From Aquibium microcysteis (lineage in GTDB: Bacteria; Pseudomonadota; Alphaproteobacteria; Rhizobiales; Rhizobiaceae), in assembly GCF_014495845.1 (NCBI RefSeq), contig NZ_CP061080.1:5694001-5758000 (forward strand): a DNA stretch of 64,000 nt, read 5' to 3'. The notes below the pieces were generated by a model. It saw only the letters and a list, made by a program, of their open reading frames with translations. It did not search any database and was not told the origin of the DNA. The translations under genes and the position numbers were made by a program. Shown piece by piece: positions 39,326 through 50,577 of the stretch. Positions within the stretch are counted from its first letter, which is position 1. Each line of letters begins with the position of its first letter.

Positions 39326-40585
39326 ATGGCAGAAAAACGGATCCAGCCGCTGGCGCGTGACGCGATGGCCTATGTGCTGGCGGGCGGCCGCGGCAGCCGA
39401 CTGAAGGAACTGACCGACACCCGCGCCAAGCCCGCCGTCTATTTCGGCGGCAAGACCCGCATCATCGACTTCGCGCTGTCGAACGCGCTCAATTCCGGCA
39501 TCCGCCGCATCGGCGTCGCCACCCAGTACAAGGCGCATTCGCTGATCCGCCACCTGCAGCGCGGCTGGAACTTCTTCCGCCCGGAGCGCAACGAGAGCTT
39601 CGACATCCTGCCGGCCAGCCAGCGCGTCTCGGAGACGCAATGGTACGAGGGAACGGCCGACGCCGTGTTCCAGAACGCCGACATCATCGAGGACTACAAT
39701 CCCGAATTCATGGTGATCCTGGCAGGCGACCACATCTACAAGATGGACTACGAGCCGATGCTGCGCGAGCACGTGGAATCCGGCGCGGACGTGACGATCG
39801 GCTGCCTCGAGGTGCCGCGCATGGAGGCGACCGGCTTCGGCGTGATGCATGTCGACGAGAACGACATGGTCGTCTCCTTCATCGAGAAGCCCGCCGATCC
39901 GCCCGGCATTCCGGACAAGCCCGATTTCGCGCTGGCCTCGATGGGCATCTACGTCTTCCGCACCAAGTTCCTGATGGAGGAACTGCGCCGCGACGCCGCG
40001 ACCCCGGGTTCCAGCCGCGACTTCGGCAAGGACCTGATCCCGCACATCGTCCGGCACGGCAAGGCGCTGGCGCACCGCTTCTCCAAGTCCTGCGTCCGCT
40101 CGACCTTCGAAGGCGAGGCCTACTGGCGCGACGTCGGCACGATCGACGCCTACTGGGAGGCCAACATCGACCTGACCGCGATCACGCCGCAGCTCGACAT
40201 CTACGACCGCGACTGGCCGATCTGGACCTATGCCGAGATCAAGCCGCCGGCGAAGTTCGTCCATGACGAGGAGGGCCGGCGCGGCTCGGCGGTGTCGTCG
40301 CTGGTGGCGGGCGACTGCATCATCTCGGGGGCGGCGCTGCGCAAGTCTCTGATCTTCACCGGGGCGCGGGTGAACTCCTTCTCGATGCTCGACGAGGCGG
40401 TGGTGCTGCCCGATTGCTATGTCGGCCGCAATGCGCGCCTGACCCGCGTGGTGATCGACCGCGGCGTGCGCATTCCCGAAGGCCTGGTCGTCGGCGAGGA
40501 CCCGGACGAGGACGCGCGGCGCTTCCGCCGGACCGAGTCCGGCATCTGCCTGGTGACGCAGTCGATGATCGACAGGCTGAAATGA
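39326..40585 (+). CDS. glgC: Glucose-1-phosphate adenylyltransferase
   Basis: This 419-residue enzyme makes ADP-glucose from glucose-1-phosphate and ATP, the committed step of glycogen synthesis. The N-terminal nucleotide-binding [23 protein letters not shown] starts near residue 16 (GGRGSRL at 20-26). The substrate block GLDVNEK-like region reads [27 protein letters not shown], and a left-handed beta-helix regulatory domain closes the protein. ATG 39326 follows GGGGAGGAACC. The stop overlaps the glgA start by four bases (ATGA). Confidence 0.96.
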   Translation: MAEKRIQPLARDAMAYVLAGGRGSRLKELTDTRAKPAVYFGGKTRIIDFALSNALNSGIRRIGVATQYKAHSLIRHLQRGWNFFRPERNESFDILPASQRVSETQWYEGTADAVFQNADIIEDYNPEFMVILAGDHIYKMDYEPMLREHVESGADVTIGCLEVPRMEATGFGVMHVDENDMVVSFIEKPADPPGIPDKPDFALASMGIYVFRTKFLMEELRRDAATPGSSRDFGKDLIPHIVRHGKALAHRFSKSCVRSTFEGEAYWRDVGTIDAYWEANIDLTAITPQLDIYDRDWPIWTYAEIKPPAKFVHDEEGRRGSAVSSLVAGDCIISGAALRKSLIFTGARVNSFSMLDEAVVLPDCYVGRNARLTRVVIDRGVRIPEGLVVGEDPDEDARRFRRTESGICLVTQSMIDRLK

Positions 40586-42018
40586 AGGTTCTCTCCGTCG
40601 CCTCCGAGATCTATCCGATCGTCAAGACCGGCGGGCTGGCGGACGTGACGGGCGCGCTGCCCGCGGCGCTCGCCGCGCACGGCATGGCCGTGCGCACGCT
40701 GGTGCCGGGCTACCGGGCGGTGATGGCGGCGCTCGGCGGCAGCCGCAGGGTGGTCCGGTCCTATCCGGAGTTCCACGGCGGCCCGGCCGCGATCCTGGCG
40801 GCGGAGGCGGCCGGGCTCGACCTCTTCGTGCTCGACGCGCCGCATCTCTTCGACCGGCCGGGCGCGCCCTATGGCGACGGCGCCGATTTCGACGACAACT
40901 GGCGCCGCTTCGCCGCCCTCGGCAAGGCCGGCGCCGAGATCGCCGAGCATGGCGGCGACGGCTTCCTGCCGGACGTCGTGCAGGCGCATGACTGGCAGGC
41001 GGCGATGACGATCGCCTACATGCGCTACGGCAACGCCCGTTCGGTGCCGTCGGTGATGACCGTGCACAACCTCGCCTTCCAGGGCCAGTTCGCAGCCGCG
41101 ATCTTCCCGCAGCTCGGCCTGCCCGATGCGGCGATGGGGATCGACGGGGTGGAGTATTACGGCGGCGTCGGCTTCCTGAAGGCCGGGCTCCAGTCGGCCA
41201 GCGCCATCACCACGGTGAGCCCGACCTATGCGCAGGAGATCCGCACGCCGGAATTCGGCATGGGTCTCGACGGCCTCATCAACGCCCGCGCCGGCGACCT
41301 GCACGGCATCGTCAACGGCATCGACGTCGACGTCTGGGACCCGCAGTCGGACGCGCTGCTGGCGGCCACGTACGGGCCGCGCGCCCTCCAGAAGCGCCGG
41401 CCGAACCGGCAGGCGGTCGAGGAGCGCTTCGGGCTCGACCGCGACGACGCGCCGATCCTGGCGGTCATCAGCCGCCTGACCTGGCAGAAGGGCATGGACC
41501 TTCTGGCCGACGCGCTCGACCGGATCGTTGCCGAAGGGGCGAAGGTGGCGGTGCTGGGGGCGGGCGACCATGCGCTGGAAGGCGCGCTGCTGTCGGGCGC
41601 CGCGCGCCACCACGGCCGGGTCGGCGTGGTCATCGGCTACAGCGAGCCGCTGTCGCACCTGATGCAGGCCGGCTGCGACGCCATCCTGGTGCCCTCGCGC
41701 TTCGAGCCCTGCGGGCTGACCCAGCTCTACGGCCTGCGCTACGGCTGCGTGCCGATCGTGGCGCGGACAGGCGGGCTCGCCGACACGATCGTCGACGCCA
41801 ACGAGGCGGCCCTTTCGGCGGGCGTCGCCACCGGCTTCCAGTTCGCGCCGCCGACGGCCGACGCCCTGCTCGAGGCGATCCGGCGCGCGATGCGCTGCCA
41901 CCGCGAGCCCTCGGTCTGGGCGACGATCCAGCGCCAGGGCATGAAGGCCGACGTCTCGTGGAACCGCAGCGCGGCCCGCTATGCCCAATTGTACGATACC
42001 CTCGCCTCGGATGTCTGA
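40582..42018 (+). CDS. glgA: Glycogen synthase
   Basis: This 478-residue GT5 enzyme transfers glucose from ADP-glucose to the non-reducing end of glycogen. It has the ADP-glucose-binding KTGGLADV at 15-22, the HDWQAAM segment, [13 protein letters not shown], and the C-terminal [13 protein letters not shown] followed by [18 protein letters not shown], which are family hallmarks. ATG 40582 overlaps the glgC stop. pgm follows after three bases, so transcription of the block is continuous. Confidence 0.96.
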   Translation: MKVLSVASEIYPIVKTGGLADVTGALPAALAAHGMAVRTLVPGYRAVMAALGGSRRVVRSYPEFHGGPAAILAAEAAGLDLFVLDAPHLFDRPGAPYGDGADFDDNWRRFAALGKAGAEIAEHGGDGFLPDVVQAHDWQAAMTIAYMRYGNARSVPSVMTVHNLAFQGQFAAAIFPQLGLPDAAMGIDGVEYYGGVGFLKAGLQSASAITTVSPTYAQEIRTPEFGMGLDGLINARAGDLHGIVNGIDVDVWDPQSDALLAATYGPRALQKRRPNRQAVEERFGLDRDDAPILAVISRLTWQKGMDLLADALDRIVAEGAKVAVLGAGDHALEGALLSGAARHHGRVGVVIGYSEPLSHLMQAGCDAILVPSRFEPCGLTQLYGLRYGCVPIVARTGGLADTIVDANEAALSAGVATGFQFAPPTADALLEAIRRAMRCHREPSVWATIQRQGMKADVSWNRSAARYAQLYDTLASDV

Positions 42019-43650
<1,632 letters not shown>

Positions 43651-43652
43651 CC

Positions 43653-45689
43653 ATGGCGGATGCCATGACCGCCGAGTCCTGCGGAGCCGCGGTCGTGGCC
43701 GGCGGCGCGCGGTTCCGCGTCTGGTCGGGCTCGGCCGAGAAGGTCTGGCTCTGCCTGTTCGACGAGAGGGGCGAGGCCGAGGTCGCGCGGGTGGAGATGG
43801 AGCCGGCTGGCCACGGCCTTCGCGAGGCCTTCGTGGCGGACGCCGCGCCCGGCCTGCGCTACGGCTTCCGGACCGACGGCCGCTTCGACCCCGACAACGG
43901 CTTCTGGCACGATCCCGACAAGCTGCTGATGGACCCCCATGCGCTGGAGATCGACCGGCCCTACCGCTACGCGGCGGAACTCGGCGCCCGGCGGGGCGAG
44001 GGCGGCGATACCGCCCGGCTGATGCCGAAGGCCGTGCTGGCGGGGCCGCTGCCGGCCGTGGCGGCGAAGGCGCCCGTCTTCCAGCCCGGCGGCTTCGTCT
44101 ACGAAATCAACGTGCGCGGCTTCACCATGAAGCATCCGGACGTGCCTGTGCCGCTGCGAGGCACCGTCGCGGCGCTGGCGCATCCGGCCGTGCTCGACCA
44201 CCTGACGACGCTCGGCGTCGATGCGGTCGAACTGATGCCGGTGACGGCCTGGATCGACGAGCGGCATCTGGCACCGCTCGGCCTGAAGAACGTCTGGGGC
44301 TACAATCCGGTCACCTTCATGGCGCTCGACCCGCGGCTCTGCCCCGGCGGCGTGGCCGAACTGCGCGACACGGTGGCGGCGCTGCGAAGGGCCGGCATCG
44401 GCGTGATCCTCGACCTCGTCTTCAACCACACCGGCGAGAGCGACGTCTACGGCCCGACGCTGGCGTTGCGCGGCTTCGACAACCTCGCCTATTACCGGCA
44501 TCTGCCGGGCGACCCGGTGGTGCTGGCCAACGACACCGGCTGCGGCAACACCGTTGCCACGCAGCATCCCGAAGCGCACCGGATGATCCTCGACACGCTC
44601 CGGCACTTCGTCACGCGCTGCGGCGTCGACGGCTTCCGCTTCGACCTCGCGCCGGTGCTCGGCCGCGACCATCGCGGCTTCGATCCGGCCGCGCGCATCT
44701 TCGGCGAGATCGCCGCCGACCCGGTGCTGGGCGACCGGGTGCTGATCGCCGAGCCCTGGGACATCGGTCCCGGCGGCTACCAGCTCGGCGGCTTTCCGCC
44801 GCCGTTCCTCGAATGGAACGACGTCTACCGCGACGACGTCCGCCGCTTCTGGCGCGGCGATGCCGGGCGCGTGCCGTCGCTGGCGACGCGGCTCGCCGGT
44901 TCCTCCGACGTCTTTTCCCGCAACGGCGCGACGGGGACGCGCAGCGTCAACTTCATCGCCGCGCATGACGGCATGAGCCTCGCCGACATCGTCGCCTACG
45001 AGCGGAAGCACAACGAGGCGAACGGCGAGGGCAATCGCGACGGCCACGACGAGAACCTGTCGTGGAACAACGGGGTGGAAGGCGAGACGGACGAGCCGAC
45101 CATCCGCAACGCCCGCGCGCGCAACCTGCGGGCGCTCCTGTCGACGCTGTTCCTGTCGCGCGGGACGATCATGCTGACGGCGGGCGACGAGTTCGGCCGC
45201 ACGCAGCACGGCAACAACAATGCCTATGCGCAGGACAACGGCCTCGCCTGGCTGGACTGGGAGAACCGCCACACCGACCTGCAGGCGCATGCCGGCGCGC
45301 TGGCGGCACTGCGCCGCACCGTGACGGTCCTGCGCGACGCCGGCTTCCTGACCGGGCGCCCGGCGGCGGACGGCGCGCCGCCGGACGTCGAATGGCTCTC
45401 CGCCGCGGGCCGGCCGCTCGACGAGGCCGGCTGGAACGACGCGGCCAACCGGCGCCTCGCCATGGTTCTGGCGGGCGGCGAAGGCGGGCCCCGGCGGGTG
45501 GCGCTTCTGGTCAATGGCGATCATGACGCGGCCGTCTTCACCCTGCCCACCGCCCCGGGCTGCGCCTGGAGCCTCATCGGCTCCGCGCAGGACGCCGAAT
45601 TGCGGCCGCAGGAGCATGCGATCGCGCTTGCGGGTCGCGCCGCAGCCGTGCTTTGCGAAATCGAGACGTCACGACCGACGGGGGACTGA
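43653..45689 (+). CDS. glgX: Glycogen debranching enzyme GlgX
   Basis: This 678-residue GH13 isoamylase-type enzyme cleaves alpha-1,6 branches of phosphorylase-limit glycogen. An N-terminal CBM48-like domain (residues ~10-95, RFRVWSGSAEKVWLCLFDER) precedes the barrel, with VILDLVFNHTGES, the nucleophile in DGFRFDLAPVLGRD, the acid/base in VLIAEPWDIGPGGYQLG and the NFIAAHDGMSLAD segment. ATG 43653 is three bases after the pgm stop and gives the domain a complete start. Its own stop touches the next ATG. Confidence 0.94.
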   Translation: MADAMTAESCGAAVVAGGARFRVWSGSAEKVWLCLFDERGEAEVARVEMEPAGHGLREAFVADAAPGLRYGFRTDGRFDPDNGFWHDPDKLLMDPHALEIDRPYRYAAELGARRGEGGDTARLMPKAVLAGPLPAVAAKAPVFQPGGFVYEINVRGFTMKHPDVPVPLRGTVAALAHPAVLDHLTTLGVDAVELMPVTAWIDERHLAPLGLKNVWGYNPVTFMALDPRLCPGGVAELRDTVAALRRAGIGVILDLVFNHTGESDVYGPTLALRGFDNLAYYRHLPGDPVVLANDTGCGNTVATQHPEAHRMILDTLRHFVTRCGVDGFRFDLAPVLGRDHRGFDPAARIFGEIAADPVLGDRVLIAEPWDIGPGGYQLGGFPPPFLEWNDVYRDDVRRFWRGDAGRVPSLATRLAGSSDVFSRNGATGTRSVNFIAAHDGMSLADIVAYERKHNEANGEGNRDGHDENLSWNNGVEGETDEPTIRNARARNLRALLSTLFLSRGTIMLTAGDEFGRTQHGNNNAYAQDNGLAWLDWENRHTDLQAHAGALAALRRTVTVLRDAGFLTGRPAADGAPPDVEWLSAAGRPLDEAGWNDAANRRLAMVLAGGEGGPRRVALLVNGDHDAAVFTLPTAPGCAWSLIGSAQDAELRPQEHAIALAGRAAAVLCEIETSRPTGD

Positions 45690-47336
45690 ATGGCTGAGAC
45701 TGTCGAGCGGGCGCCGGCCGGCGCCGACTGGTGGCGCGGCTGCGCCATCTACCAGATCTATCCGCGCTCCTTCCAGGACACGGGCGGGGACGGGGTGGGC
45801 GACCTGCCGGGCGCGACCGCGCGGCTGCCCCATGTGGCGAGCCTCGGCGTCGACGCCATCTGGCTGTCGCCCTTCTTCATGTCGCCGATGGCCGACATGG
45901 GCTACGACGTCTCGGACTATTGCGCGGTCGACCCGCTGTTCGGCACGCTTGCCGATTTCGACGCGCTGGTCGCCGAGGCGCACCGGCTGGGGCTGAAGGT
46001 GATCATCGACCAGGTGCTGTCGCATTGCTCCGACCAGCATGCCTGGTTCCGGGAGAGCCGGTCGAGCCGCGACAATCCGAAGGCGGACTGGTTCGTCTGG
46101 GCCGATCCGAAGTCGGACGGCACCCCGCCCAACAACTGGCTGTCGGTCTTCGGCGGGCCGGCCTGGGAGTGGGATTCGACACGCCGGCAGTACTACCTGC
46201 ACAATTTCCTCGCCTCGCAGCCGGACCTGAACTTCCACAATCCCGACGTCCGCGCCGCTTTGCTCGACACCGTCCGCTTCTGGCTCGACCGCGGCGTCGA
46301 CGGCTTCCGGCTCGACACGGTGAACTATTATTTCCACGACGCCGCGCTGCGGCCCAACCCGCCGAAGGCGCCGGGCGGGGCGGGCGACGTGCCCGACACC
46401 AATCCCTACGGTTACCAGCAGCACATCCACGACAAGAACCAGCCGGAGAATCTCGGCTTCCTGCGCGAATTCCGCGCGCTGCTCGACCGCTACGACGGCC
46501 GCGCGGCGGTGGGCGAGGTGGGCGACGGCGCGGGCGCCCTGAAGATCGTGGCCGCCTATACCGGCGGCGGCGACAAGCTGCACATGTGCTACACCTTCGA
46601 CCTGCTCGCGCCCGCCTTCTCGGCCGCGCATGTGGCGCAGTGCATCTCCGAGTTCGAGACCGCGGTGGTCGACGGCTGGGTGTGCTGGGCCTTCTCCAAC
46701 CACGACGTCCAGCGCCACGCCACCCGCTGGGCGGGCGAGGGCCGGACGCCGGACGCGGTCGCCCGCTTCTCGATCGGCCTGATCGCCTGCCTGCGCGGCT
46801 CGATCTGCCTCTACCAGGGCGAGGAACTCGGCCTGCCGGAGGCCGACATCGCCTTCGAGGACCTGCGCGACCCCTACGGCATCCGCTTCTGGCCGGCCTT
46901 CAAGGGCCGCGACGGCTGCCGCACGCCGATGGTCTGGGAGAGTGCCACCCCGCATGGCGGCTTCTCGCAGGCGCGGCCCTGGCTGCCCGTGCCGGCCGCC
47001 CACCGGGCGCGCGCGGTGGACGTGCAGGCGGCCGACGCCGGCTCGGTGCTTTCGCGCTACCGCGAGGTGCTCGCCTTCCGCAAGGCGCACCCGGCGTTGA
47101 CGGGCGGAGACATCGAGATCGTCGAGCAGACCGACGACGTGCTGGCCTTCCTGCGCGAGGCCGACGGCGCGCGGCTGCTCTGCGTCTTCAACTTCTCGGC
47201 CGAACCGGTCGCCTGGACGCTGCCGGCCAATCTCGGACCGGTGGAAGCGCTGGCCTTCCCCGGCTCGCGCGCGGTGCTCGACGGCGACACGCTGGCACTC
47301 GAAGGCCTCGACGGCTTCTGCGGCCGCGTGGTGTGA
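45690..47336 (+). CDS. GH13 alpha-glucosidase
   Basis: This is a 548-residue enzyme. The pattern WWRGCAIYQIYPRSFQDTGGDGVGDL at the N-terminus, QVLSHCSDQHAWF, the nucleophile in DGFRLDTVNYYF, the general acid in AVGEVGDGAG and WAFSNHDVQRHATRW place it with bacterial alpha-glucosidases/oligo-1,6-glucosidases (AglA-like). It should hydrolyse maltose, sucrose or the short maltodextrins produced by GlgX. It starts immediately after the glgX stop, so it is part of the glg operon. Right after its end comes the palindromic repeat block, which may end the transcript. Confidence 0.92.
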   Translation: MAETVERAPAGADWWRGCAIYQIYPRSFQDTGGDGVGDLPGATARLPHVASLGVDAIWLSPFFMSPMADMGYDVSDYCAVDPLFGTLADFDALVAEAHRLGLKVIIDQVLSHCSDQHAWFRESRSSRDNPKADWFVWADPKSDGTPPNNWLSVFGGPAWEWDSTRRQYYLHNFLASQPDLNFHNPDVRAALLDTVRFWLDRGVDGFRLDTVNYYFHDAALRPNPPKAPGGAGDVPDTNPYGYQQHIHDKNQPENLGFLREFRALLDRYDGRAAVGEVGDGAGALKIVAAYTGGGDKLHMCYTFDLLAPAFSAAHVAQCISEFETAVVDGWVCWAFSNHDVQRHATRWAGEGRTPDAVARFSIGLIACLRGSICLYQGEELGLPEADIAFEDLRDPYGIRFWPAFKGRDGCRTPMVWESATPHGGFSQARPWLPVPAAHRARAVDVQAADAGSVLSRYREVLAFRKAHPALTGGDIEIVEQTDDVLAFLREADGARLLCVFNFSAEPVAWTLPANLGPVEALAFPGSRAVLDGDTLALEGLDGFCGRVV

Positions 47337-47377
47337 CGCTGCGCGCCTGGGCCGGGTCCGCGTTTCCTGCGCCGGTG

Positions 47378-47515
47378 CCCCCCCTCCGCCTCGCTTCGCT
47401 CGGCACCTCCTCCCACTTCGCGGGGTAGGAGGACGGGCGTTGCGGGTGGCCCCTCGTCCTCCACCCCACGCAGTGGGGGCGGAGGTGGCGTCGCGAAGCG
47501 ACGACGGAGGGGGGG
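47378..47515. repeat. Palindromic repeat A, copy 1
   Basis: A 138-bp imperfect palindrome. The left arm CCCCCCTCCGCCTCGCTTCG... pairs with ...CGAAGCGACGACGGAGGGGGG, and the inner arms CCAC..GTGGGG and CCCCAC..GTGG pair around a GGGCGTTGCGGGTGGC-like centre. In this copy the left inner arm (CACTTCGCGGGGTAGG) has changed, so the inner pairing is weaker. Confidence 0.85.
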
Positions 47516-47589
47516 TGCGACGCTGGAGGATATGGCGACGGCCGTGACGACGGCCACGACCGTGGCGCGGCGGCAACGACGGGCGGCAG

Positions 47590-47686
47590 TGCCTCGTCGT
47601 GTACCGGATCGCGGGGATGGACGGCGAGGCATGGATCCCGGATACGCCGTCCTGCGCTGCGCTCGGACGCCGTTCCGGGATGACGA
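47590..47686. repeat. Repeat B, copy 1
   Basis: An approximately 97-bp unit with the phrase GGGGATGGACGGCGAGGCAT, then an inner palindrome ATCCCGGA...GTCC-TGCGCTGCGCTC-GGAC...TCCGGGAT. The inner part is like the small intergenic palindromes widespread in alphaproteobacteria. Confidence 0.85.
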
Positions 47687-47748
47687 ACGGGGAGGGGCCA
47701 GGTCGGCCGAGGCAGCCCTGTGCGGTTGCCAGATTGGTCCGGCGTGGT

Positions 47749-47887
47749 CCCCCCCTCCGCCTCGCTTCGCTCGGCACCTCCCCCCCACTGCGTGGGGTTG
47801 GAGGATGGGCGTTGCGGGTGGCTCCTCGTCCTCCACCCCACGCAGTGGGGGCGGAGGTGGCGTCGCGAAGAGACGACGGAGGGGGGG
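47749..47887. repeat. Palindromic repeat A, copy 2
   Basis: A 139-bp unit nearly identical to copies 1 and 3. Here both inner arms match (CCACTGCGTGGGG and CCCCACGCAGTGG), so the whole unit can fold into one long hairpin. One changed base is seen in the right outer arm (GAAGAGACG for GAAGCGACG). Confidence 0.85.
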
Positions 47888-47962
47888 CGCGACGCTGGTG
47901 GATACGGCGGCGACCGTGACGACGACCACGACCGTGGAGCGGCGGCAACGACGGGCGGCACG

Positions 47963-48060
47963 TGCCTCGTCGTGTACCGGATCGCGGGGATGGACGGCGA
48001 GGCATGGATCCCGGATACGCCGTCCTTCGCTCCGCTCGGACGCCGTTCCGGGATGACGAA
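47963..48060. repeat. Repeat B, copy 2
   Basis: The same unit as copy 1, including the preceding GTGCCTCGTCGTGTACCGG. The centre differs (TTCGCTCCGCTC in place of TGCGCTGCGCTC). A diverged copy of the A-to-B spacer (GGCGGCAACGACGGGCGGCA) precedes both copies 1 and 2, so A-spacer-B duplicated as one block. Confidence 0.85.
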
Positions 48061-48202
48061 GGTGAGGGATGGCGCGGCGGCGGTCGCGGACCCGCCGGCT
48101 GCCGATGGGCACGAGGGTGGCGGGCTCCGCCATGCCGGTCGTCGACCGTCCCGGACGGCCCGGGCCTCGCCTGCGCCGGGTTCGCGTTTCGCGCGGCGGG
48201 GT

Positions 48203-48341
48203 CCCCCCCTCCGCCTCGCTTCGCTCGGCACCTCCCACCACTGCGTGGGGCTGGAGGATGGGCGTTGCGGGTGGCCCCTCGTCCTCCACCCCACGAAGTG
48301 GGGGCGGAGGTGGCGTCGCGAAGCGACGACGGAGGGGGGGG
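48203..48341. repeat. Palindromic repeat A, copy 3
   Basis: A 139-bp unit in the same orientation as copies 1 and 2. The right inner arm has CACGAAGTGG where copy 2 has CACGCAGTGG. It is followed by a different spacer from the first two copies. Confidence 0.85.
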
Positions 48342-48409
48342 CTGCGGTGACGGGGCAGACTGGGGCGACCGCGAAGGCGAAGACGGCGCCGAAGGGTGGC
48401 GCCGGCCGC

Positions 48410-48504
48410 CTCGTCCTGCGCGGGACCGCGGGGATGGACGGCGAGGCATGGATCCCGGATACGCCGTCCTGCGCTGCGCTCGGACGCCGTTCCGGGATGA
48501 CGAG
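48410..48504. repeat. Repeat B, copy 3
   Basis: The same unit again, with the centre TGCGCTGCGCTC as in copy 1. It ends 32 bases before the stop of the DegT aminotransferase gene, which faces it. Confidence 0.85.
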
Positions 48505-48535
48505 GAGGGAGAGGAGGCGGCCGGGGCGGGCCGGC

Positions 48536-49660
48536 TCAGCCCTGGCGGGCGATGAAGGTGCCGATGGTGTCGCAGATGCGGTCCTGGTCGTCGGCCGTCA
48601 GGTAGGGGTGCATCGGCAGGCACAGGATGCGGGAGGGGAGTTCTTCCGAGACGGGCAGGCCGGTCGGCACGCGCGGGAAATGCGCGTAGGCCACCTGCAG
48701 GTGCAGCGGCTTGACGTAGTAGATGACGCTCGGGATGCCGGCCGCCTGCAGATGCGCCTTCAGGGCATCGCGGTGCGGGGTCTCGATGGCATATTGCGCC
48801 CAGGCCGAGCGACGGTTCTCGGGCACGACCGGCGTCTTGACCACGCCCGCGAGGCCCTCAGCATAGCGCCGCGCCACCACCTGGCGCTCGGCCATCTCGT
48901 CTTCGAGGATCGAGAGCTTCTCGATCAGGATCGCCGCCTGCAGCGTGTCGAGGCGGGAGTTCAGGCCGACATGGACGTTGTCGTATTGCGTGGCGCCCTT
49001 GCCGTGGAAGGCGTAGGAGCGCAGCGTCTCGGCGAAGGCGTCGTCGTCGGTGAACATGGCGCCGCCGTCGCCGTAGCAGCCGAGCGGCTTGGCGGGATAG
49101 AAGCTGGTCGCGCCGACGTCGCCGAAGGCGCCGCAGCGGCGGTTGTCGAGGCTGCCGCCGATCGCCTGCGCGGCGTCCTCGATCACCATCAGCTTCTCGC
49201 GCCGCGCGATCGCGCCGATGGCGGGATAGTCGGCGGCGAGCCCGAACAGGTCGACCGGGATGATCGCCTTCGGCGTCAGCCGGCCCTCCGCCTTGACCAT
49301 GGCGATGGCGGCTTCGAGCGAGGCGGGGTCCATGTTGTAGCTGTCGGGATCGATGTCGACGAAGACCGGCTCGGCCTTCGCCAGCGCGACCACTTCGGCG
49401 GTGGCGGCGAAGGTGAAGCTCGGGCAGAACACGGCGTCGCCCGGGCCGATTCCGCTGGCGAGCAGCGGAAGCAGCAGCGCGTCGGTGCCGTTGGCGCAGG
49501 CCACCACGTTGCGGACGCCGACATAATCGGCGAGGCGGGTCTCGAATTCGCGCACGTCCGGACCGAGGATGTAGGCGCCGCTGTCGATGACGCGGTCGAC
49601 GGCAGCCTTCAGGCGATCGTTGATGCGCGCCCGCTGGGCCCCGAGATCGATGAACTGCAT
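48536..49660 (-). CDS. DegT/DnrJ/EryC1/StrS-family sugar aminotransferase
   Basis: This 374-residue PLP enzyme aminates nucleotide-bound keto-sugars for surface polysaccharide or O-antigen synthesis. The substrate loop is GPDVREFE, the phosphate-binding NGTDALLLPL is at 57-66, VIEDAAQAIGG is at 159-169, and the PLP-binding lysine is K191 in SFYPAKPLGCYGDGG. The pattern suits the WbpE/VioA-like group; the exact sugar is unknown. ATG 49660 (MQFIDLGAQRARI) is the natural start. It stands alone here, without glycosyltransferases next to it; the GT29-like protein and the epimerase are far away. Confidence 0.9.
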   Translation of the reverse strand: MQFIDLGAQRARINDRLKAAVDRVIDSGAYILGPDVREFETRLADYVGVRNVVACANGTDALLLPLLASGIGPGDAVFCPSFTFAATAEVVALAKAEPVFVDIDPDSYNMDPASLEAAIAMVKAEGRLTPKAIIPVDLFGLAADYPAIGAIARREKLMVIEDAAQAIGGSLDNRRCGAFGDVGATSFYPAKPLGCYGDGGAMFTDDDAFAETLRSYAFHGKGATQYDNVHVGLNSRLDTLQAAILIEKLSILEDEMAERQVVARRYAEGLAGVVKTPVVPENRRSAWAQYAIETPHRDALKAHLQAAGIPSVIYYVKPLHLQVAYAHFPRVPTGLPVSEELPSRILCLPMHPYLTADDQDRICDTIGTFIARQG

Positions 49661-49810
49661 TGGCTCTCCAGCACTTCCCGCGCCGGTCCGGCGCCCTGTC
49701 CCGACCGTGTCTTAGGACGCGCGCGGGATCATTGCCAGACGCATTCGATCACCATGCGTAGGGTGCGGTAACGTGACGTTATGCAAGGAGAAAAAGGCGG
49801 TCGGGACGCG

Positions 49811-50173
49811 TCAGCGGCCACCGTCGCCGAAATGGCGCCGCAGCAGGCGGACGTTGCGGTTGTTGGCCTTGTAATAGACGTCGAACACCGAGCCCAGCAC
49901 CGGAATGCTGCCCACGACGGTGTCGAGCGCGACGTTGCCGATCATGCGCGCGATCACATGGCCGGGGGCGCCGGCGCGCCAGCCATGCAGGATGATGTGT
50001 CCGGACACCAGGGCGGCAGCGACGTCACCCACGCCCGGGATCAGGCCGGCGACCGCGTCGAGGCCGAAGCGGATGCCCGTGCCGGGGATGTGCCAGCGCG
50101 AATCGAGGTTGCGGGCCAGCTGCTCGAGTTCGGCGAGCGTGTCGCCGCGGCTCGTTCCGGCTGCGGCTTTCAT
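49811..50173 (-). CDS. DUF4112 membrane-associated protein
   Basis: This 120-residue protein from ATG 50173 has the DUF4112 pattern: LARNLDSRWHIPGTGIRFGLDAVAGLIPGVGDVAAALVS, followed by GAPGHVIARMIGNVALDTVVGSIPVLGSVFDVYYKANNRN. The two G/P-containing hydrophobic stretches are likely membrane-embedded hairpins. The function is unknown. Its start overlaps the stop of the DUF982 gene by four bases, so the two are coupled. Confidence 0.9.
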   Translation of the reverse strand: MKAAAGTSRGDTLAELEQLARNLDSRWHIPGTGIRFGLDAVAGLIPGVGDVAAALVSGHIILHGWRAGAPGHVIARMIGNVALDTVVGSIPVLGSVFDVYYKANNRNVRLLRRHFGDGGR

Positions 50174-50415
50174 GCCGACAGATGCGGCTGCCGCGACTCC
50201 TCGAGGGCACGCAGGAAGATGCGGCGCGCGATGTGCGGCGAGGCGCGGCCTTCGCCGGCGGCGCGGCAGGCCTGCCGGGCCGCCCAGTACCATTTGCCGC
50301 GGGCCTCCGGCCAGTCGTTCTCGAGCGCGATCGCCGCCTGGACGGCATCGTGAATCTCGAGCGGGCGCGCATCCTCGCCCTGCAGCAGTCTTACCGGTTC
50401 ATGGAAGAGGGTCAT
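50170..50415 (-). CDS. DUF982 protein
   Basis: This is an 81-residue small soluble protein of the DUF982 family, which is largely limited to Hyphomicrobiales. The pattern is FHEPVRLLQGEDARPLEIHDAVQAAIALENDWPEARGKWYWAARQACRAAGEGRASPHIARRIFLRA, split by conserved Trp-Pro and Arg residues. ATG 50415 gives the usual length; the frame is open to 50502. The function is unknown. It is coupled to the DUF4112 gene. Confidence 0.88.
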   Translation of the reverse strand: MTLFHEPVRLLQGEDARPLEIHDAVQAAIALENDWPEARGKWYWAARQACRAAGEGRASPHIARRIFLRALEESRQPHLSA

Positions 50416-50577
50416 CGCCTGCACTCGCTCTCTGGGGGCCGCATGATGAACGTGCGGGAAGGGGCGTGGTTCCCGCGTCCCGCGCACGTTCGACCATTCC
50501 ATGCAAAGCTTTCCCTTGCGTGAAGGCGCCGCCGTCGCGGGACGGCGGCGCCACGGCCTTCGCGACTCGGGGAGGCG

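Larger units (their letters stand above)
47337..48535. other. Gene-free block of alternating A and B repeats
   Basis: About 1.2 kb between the convergent alpha-glucosidase and DegT genes. It holds A-B-A-B-A-B repeat units with spacers and nothing else I can support. The six-frame open frames here are products of the GC-rich periodic sequence. The long hairpins probably act as a bidirectional transcription end or mRNA stabiliser for the converging operons. Confidence 0.8.

Noticed and set aside
47378..48504. Possible CRISPR array
   Set aside because: Only three units of ~139 and ~97 bp, each internally palindromic and with unequal spacers; no cas genes. The form does not fit CRISPR.
45669..48623. 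984-residue minus-strand open frame over the alpha-glucosidase and repeat block
   Set aside because: The translation is Pro/Arg/Ser repeats from the palindromic DNA and the antisense of a clear GH13 gene.
47720..49771. 683-residue plus-strand open frame through the repeats and opposite the DegT gene
   Set aside because: It reads repeat DNA and the complement of a motif-complete aminotransferase; no ribosome site or domain.
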